This document shows positions 6,402-7,832 of a stretch of 7,832 nt of DNA, piece by piece. The position numbers and the translations under genes were made by a program. The stretch covers positions 1 to 7,832 of the forward strand of contig CAILTZ010000698.1 in NCBI GenBank assembly GCA_903837255.1, written 5' to 3'. This stretch comes from an uncultured Pirellula sp. Its GTDB lineage: Bacteria > Planctomycetota > Planctomycetia > Pirellulales > Pirellulaceae. Under the pieces are notes generated by a model. That model was not told the DNA's origin. It saw only the letters and a program-made list of their open reading frames with translations, and did no database searches. How positions within the stretch are numbered: the first letter of the stretch is position 1; every line of letters starts with the position of its first letter.

Positions 6402-7409
6402 CTAAGCCCAGTGAATCACAACTGGAGTTTGCCCGACGGCCGCTATGCTCTGTATCCAGATCTCAAAATCAACTTCATATCCGTCATCGTGAGACTCTAA
6501 CCTCATTAGCCAACTGCGCAGCGTCCCCCGGGCAGCATGCACGCAGCAGGCCGTCGCAAAAGCGTCCGCACTGGTCGCGCTGTCTGTAATGACCGTCGCC
6601 ATCACCGATCCAGTAAGCCCCGCTTGCTTGGCCGGGTCGAGTATGTGACTGCTGACAAGCTTACCGTCCGAAGAATCCACTCCAGGTCGATCGCGATACC
6701 TCTGATGCAAATCGCCACTGGTCGCTATCCCACACTTGGCTAGCCGCACGCTACATAAACTCCGATCGGGCTGATCCACGAGGCCAATCGCTACGGGCCA
6801 CCCTTGTGCCGCCGGCTTGGGACTCTCCCCAAATACCATGTTCCCAGATGCATTGACGCTATAGCGGTCGATGCCGAGTTCTCTCAGCCGTTCTCCGAGC
6901 CGATCGACAACAAAGCCCTTGCCGATCGCGCCAAAGTCCAAACGGATCCCCGGTCTCTTGAATCGAACTCGGCCATTGTGCCGATCCCATTCCAAATATT
7001 CCCAACCGCTACTGCGGCTGGCTTGCTCCCACTGCTCCGAAGTAGCGATCTTTTTGCTTCTGCGAAGTCGTGTCAAGGCACCCAGCGATGCATCGAATGC
7101 ACCCTGGCTCCATCGATGCCAAGAATCACAAAGCATCAGCACCCGCCACAACTCCGAACTCGGCGAATGCCATTGGCCGTCCTGTGCATCCAGGCAAAGC
7201 CGGTTGACTTGGCTGTCCTGCTGGTAATCGCTCATGACATCGACCCATCGGTCGATGTCGGCTTGCAAGCACTCGCCAATCTTTGATGGATCGTCCGGAG
7301 CCTTATTTTCTTCCGGCTTTTCGGCTGGGATCCATCGGACATCGATCACCGAGCCCATGGCAGGGATCGTCAGCAAGTAGGCTTCTTGATCGCCGGGAGA
7401 CTCGTTCAT
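6402..7409 (-). CDS. apbE: FAD:protein FMN transferase (ApbE family), no visible export signal
   Basis: ApbE proteins split FAD and attach FMN covalently to Ser/Thr of target proteins such as NqrB/NqrC, RnfG and other flavin-bearing electron carriers, using Mg2+. This 335-residue product shows the family blocks in order: AMGSVIDV (17-24), SDYQQDSQVNRL (60-71), GAFDASLGAL (103-112), RLDFGAIGKGFVVDRL (156-171), VNASGNMVFG (185-194), IATSGDLHQRY (229-238), SHILDPAK (254-261) and DSATSADAFATA (276-287). In the last block D282 and T286 fit the known metal-ligand D-x-x-x-T pattern. Many ApbE proteins are exported lipoproteins, but this one starts MNESPGDQEAYLL with no signal peptide or lipobox, so a cytoplasmic location is inferred. 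The ATG overlaps the stop of the upstream site-2 protease gene by 4 bp (ATGA), indicating co-transcription and probable translational coupling. No Nqr, Rnf or other flavinylation target gene is in the window. Confidence 0.93.
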   Translation of the reverse strand: MNESPGDQEAYLLTIPAMGSVIDVRWIPAEKPEENKAPDDPSKIGECLQADIDRWVDVMSDYQQDSQVNRLCLDAQDGQWHSPSSELWRVLMLCDSWHRWSQGAFDASLGALTRLRRSKKIATSEQWEQASRSSGWEYLEWDRHNGRVRFKRPGIRLDFGAIGKGFVVDRLGERLRELGIDRYSVNASGNMVFGESPKPAAQGWPVAIGLVDQPDRSLCSVRLAKCGIATSGDLHQRYRDRPGVDSSDGKLVSSHILDPAKQAGLTGSVMATVITDSATSADAFATACCVHAARGTLRSWLMRLESHDDGYEVDFEIWIQSIAAVGQTPVVIHWA

Positions 7410-7832
7410 GGCCGGGGCAAATTCCGTCGGCGATAATCATCCGGGTCGTAATCACCCGGGTTGTAATCTTTGTTCTCTTCGTACAACTGGCCTTCGACCA
7501 CCCGCACATCCTCTGCATCGATCGTATCAGCGCGCCCGGGCCGGGCCGATCTTTCAAAACCGAACGGATCGTTAGGGTCGCTAGGAAACGGCCTAGCACG
7601 CCCCGATTGCTGGATCACGATGAGCTTGGATTGCAGTCGCTGGAACGAATTGATACCCAACAAAACGATTCCGAAAATCACTCCGATGAAATCCAGATGC
7701 CACAAGCAAAAGAGGATCCAAAGTCCGGCGCCCCATTGGCCCACGCGTGCAGAGATATCCATCGCTTTCTCGCGCGAGGTGACATAGCAAAGCAGGCTCC
7801 GGAGAATCCGTCCGCCATCGAGTGGAAACAAC
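7406..7832 (-). CDS. Site-2 protease (M50) family protein, C-terminal part (partial, N-terminus beyond right edge)
   Basis: The frame is open to the right edge and reads LFPLDGGRILRSLL from its first complete codon. This is the C-terminal zinc-ligand motif of M50 intramembrane metalloproteases (D5 of the visible part), so the HExxH motif and the first membrane segments lie outside the window. A TTG at 7831 is the first visible codon, not a credible start. One or two membrane segments follow (about 33-61, GLWILFCLWH and IGVIFGIVLLGI). The remaining roughly 80 residues form a soluble tail that is proline-, arginine- and acid-rich, ending in a tandem D-Y-x-P repeat and RRRNLPRP. M50 proteases cut membrane-bound substrates such as anti-sigma factors; the substrate here is unknown. 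The gene is read into apbE with a 4-bp overlap. Confidence 0.85.
   Translation of the reverse strand, partial: LFPLDGGRILRSLLCYVTSREKAMDISARVGQWGAGLWILFCLWHLDFIGVIFGIVLLGINSFQRLQSKLIVIQQSGRARPFPSDPNDPFGFERSARPGRADTIDAEDVRVVEGQLYEENKDYNPGDYDPDDYRRRNLPRP
7434..7468 (-). repeat. 15-bp in-frame tandem repeat (about 2.3 copies) in the protease tail
   Basis: On the plus strand TAATCATCCGGGTCG (7434-7448) is followed directly by TAATCACCCGGGTTG (7449-7463), differing at two positions, and then a partial copy, TAATC (7464-7468). Read on the coding strand, the copies encode DYNPG, DYDPD and DY near the C-terminus of the M50 protein. The length is a multiple of three, so copy-number change would preserve the frame. 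Confidence 0.7.

Noticed and set aside
7406..7831. TTG at 7831 as the true start of the M50 gene
   Set aside because: The first residues already belong to the conserved C-terminal LDGG zinc-ligand motif, so the start must lie beyond the window edge.

Overview
The window looks like chromosomal DNA of a planctomycete, most likely of the Pirellulaceae (Rhodopirellula/Pirellula-like) type. The strongest evidence is the adjacent pair of a three-part PSCyt1-DUF1549-DUF1553 protein and a DUF1501 protein, a combination greatly expanded in that phylum. The moderate GC content (mid-50s by eye), the scarcity of Shine-Dalgarno sequences and the many exported proteins of poorly known function fit this. 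The genus cannot be fixed from this sequence alone.

Left block (1-4837, all minus strand). Read in the direction of transcription, a secreted serine hydrolase of the class C beta-lactamase superfamily (3578-4837) overlaps by 4 bp (ATGA) a 993-residue exported protein with two haem-type CxxCH motifs and the PSCyt1, DUF1549 and DUF1553 domains (600-3581). After 27 bp comes a Tat-signal DUF1501 protein (starts at 572) that runs off the left edge. The arrangement indicates one operon making envelope or periplasmic proteins. The DUF1501/DUF1553 pair has often been suggested to act in breakdown of complex, often sulfated, polysaccharides, but its biochemistry is not established.

Middle (4838-6371). 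A 136-bp divergent spacer, the only sizeable intergenic region, holds candidate promoters for both directions. It separates the operon from a plus-strand gene for a Tat-exported right-handed parallel beta-helix protein (4974-6371), whose coils repeat with a clear 23-24 residue register. Its shared spacer and fold make a polysaccharide-related link to the left operon plausible but unproven.

Right block (6402-7832, minus strand). A site-2 protease (M50) gene enters from the right edge with only its C-terminal part present. It overlaps by 4 bp (ATGA) an apbE gene for FAD:protein FMN transferase that has no visible export signal. The apbE and beta-helix genes converge with 30 bp between their stop codons and no visible terminator hairpin.

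No RNA genes, insertion sequences, CRISPR arrays, phage genes or defence genes were seen. The more unusual signals are the regular beta-helix ladder, the strong excess of the palindrome CGATCG across the window, a small in-frame tandem repeat in the protease tail, and the coupling of the serine hydrolase to the cytochrome-like gene.
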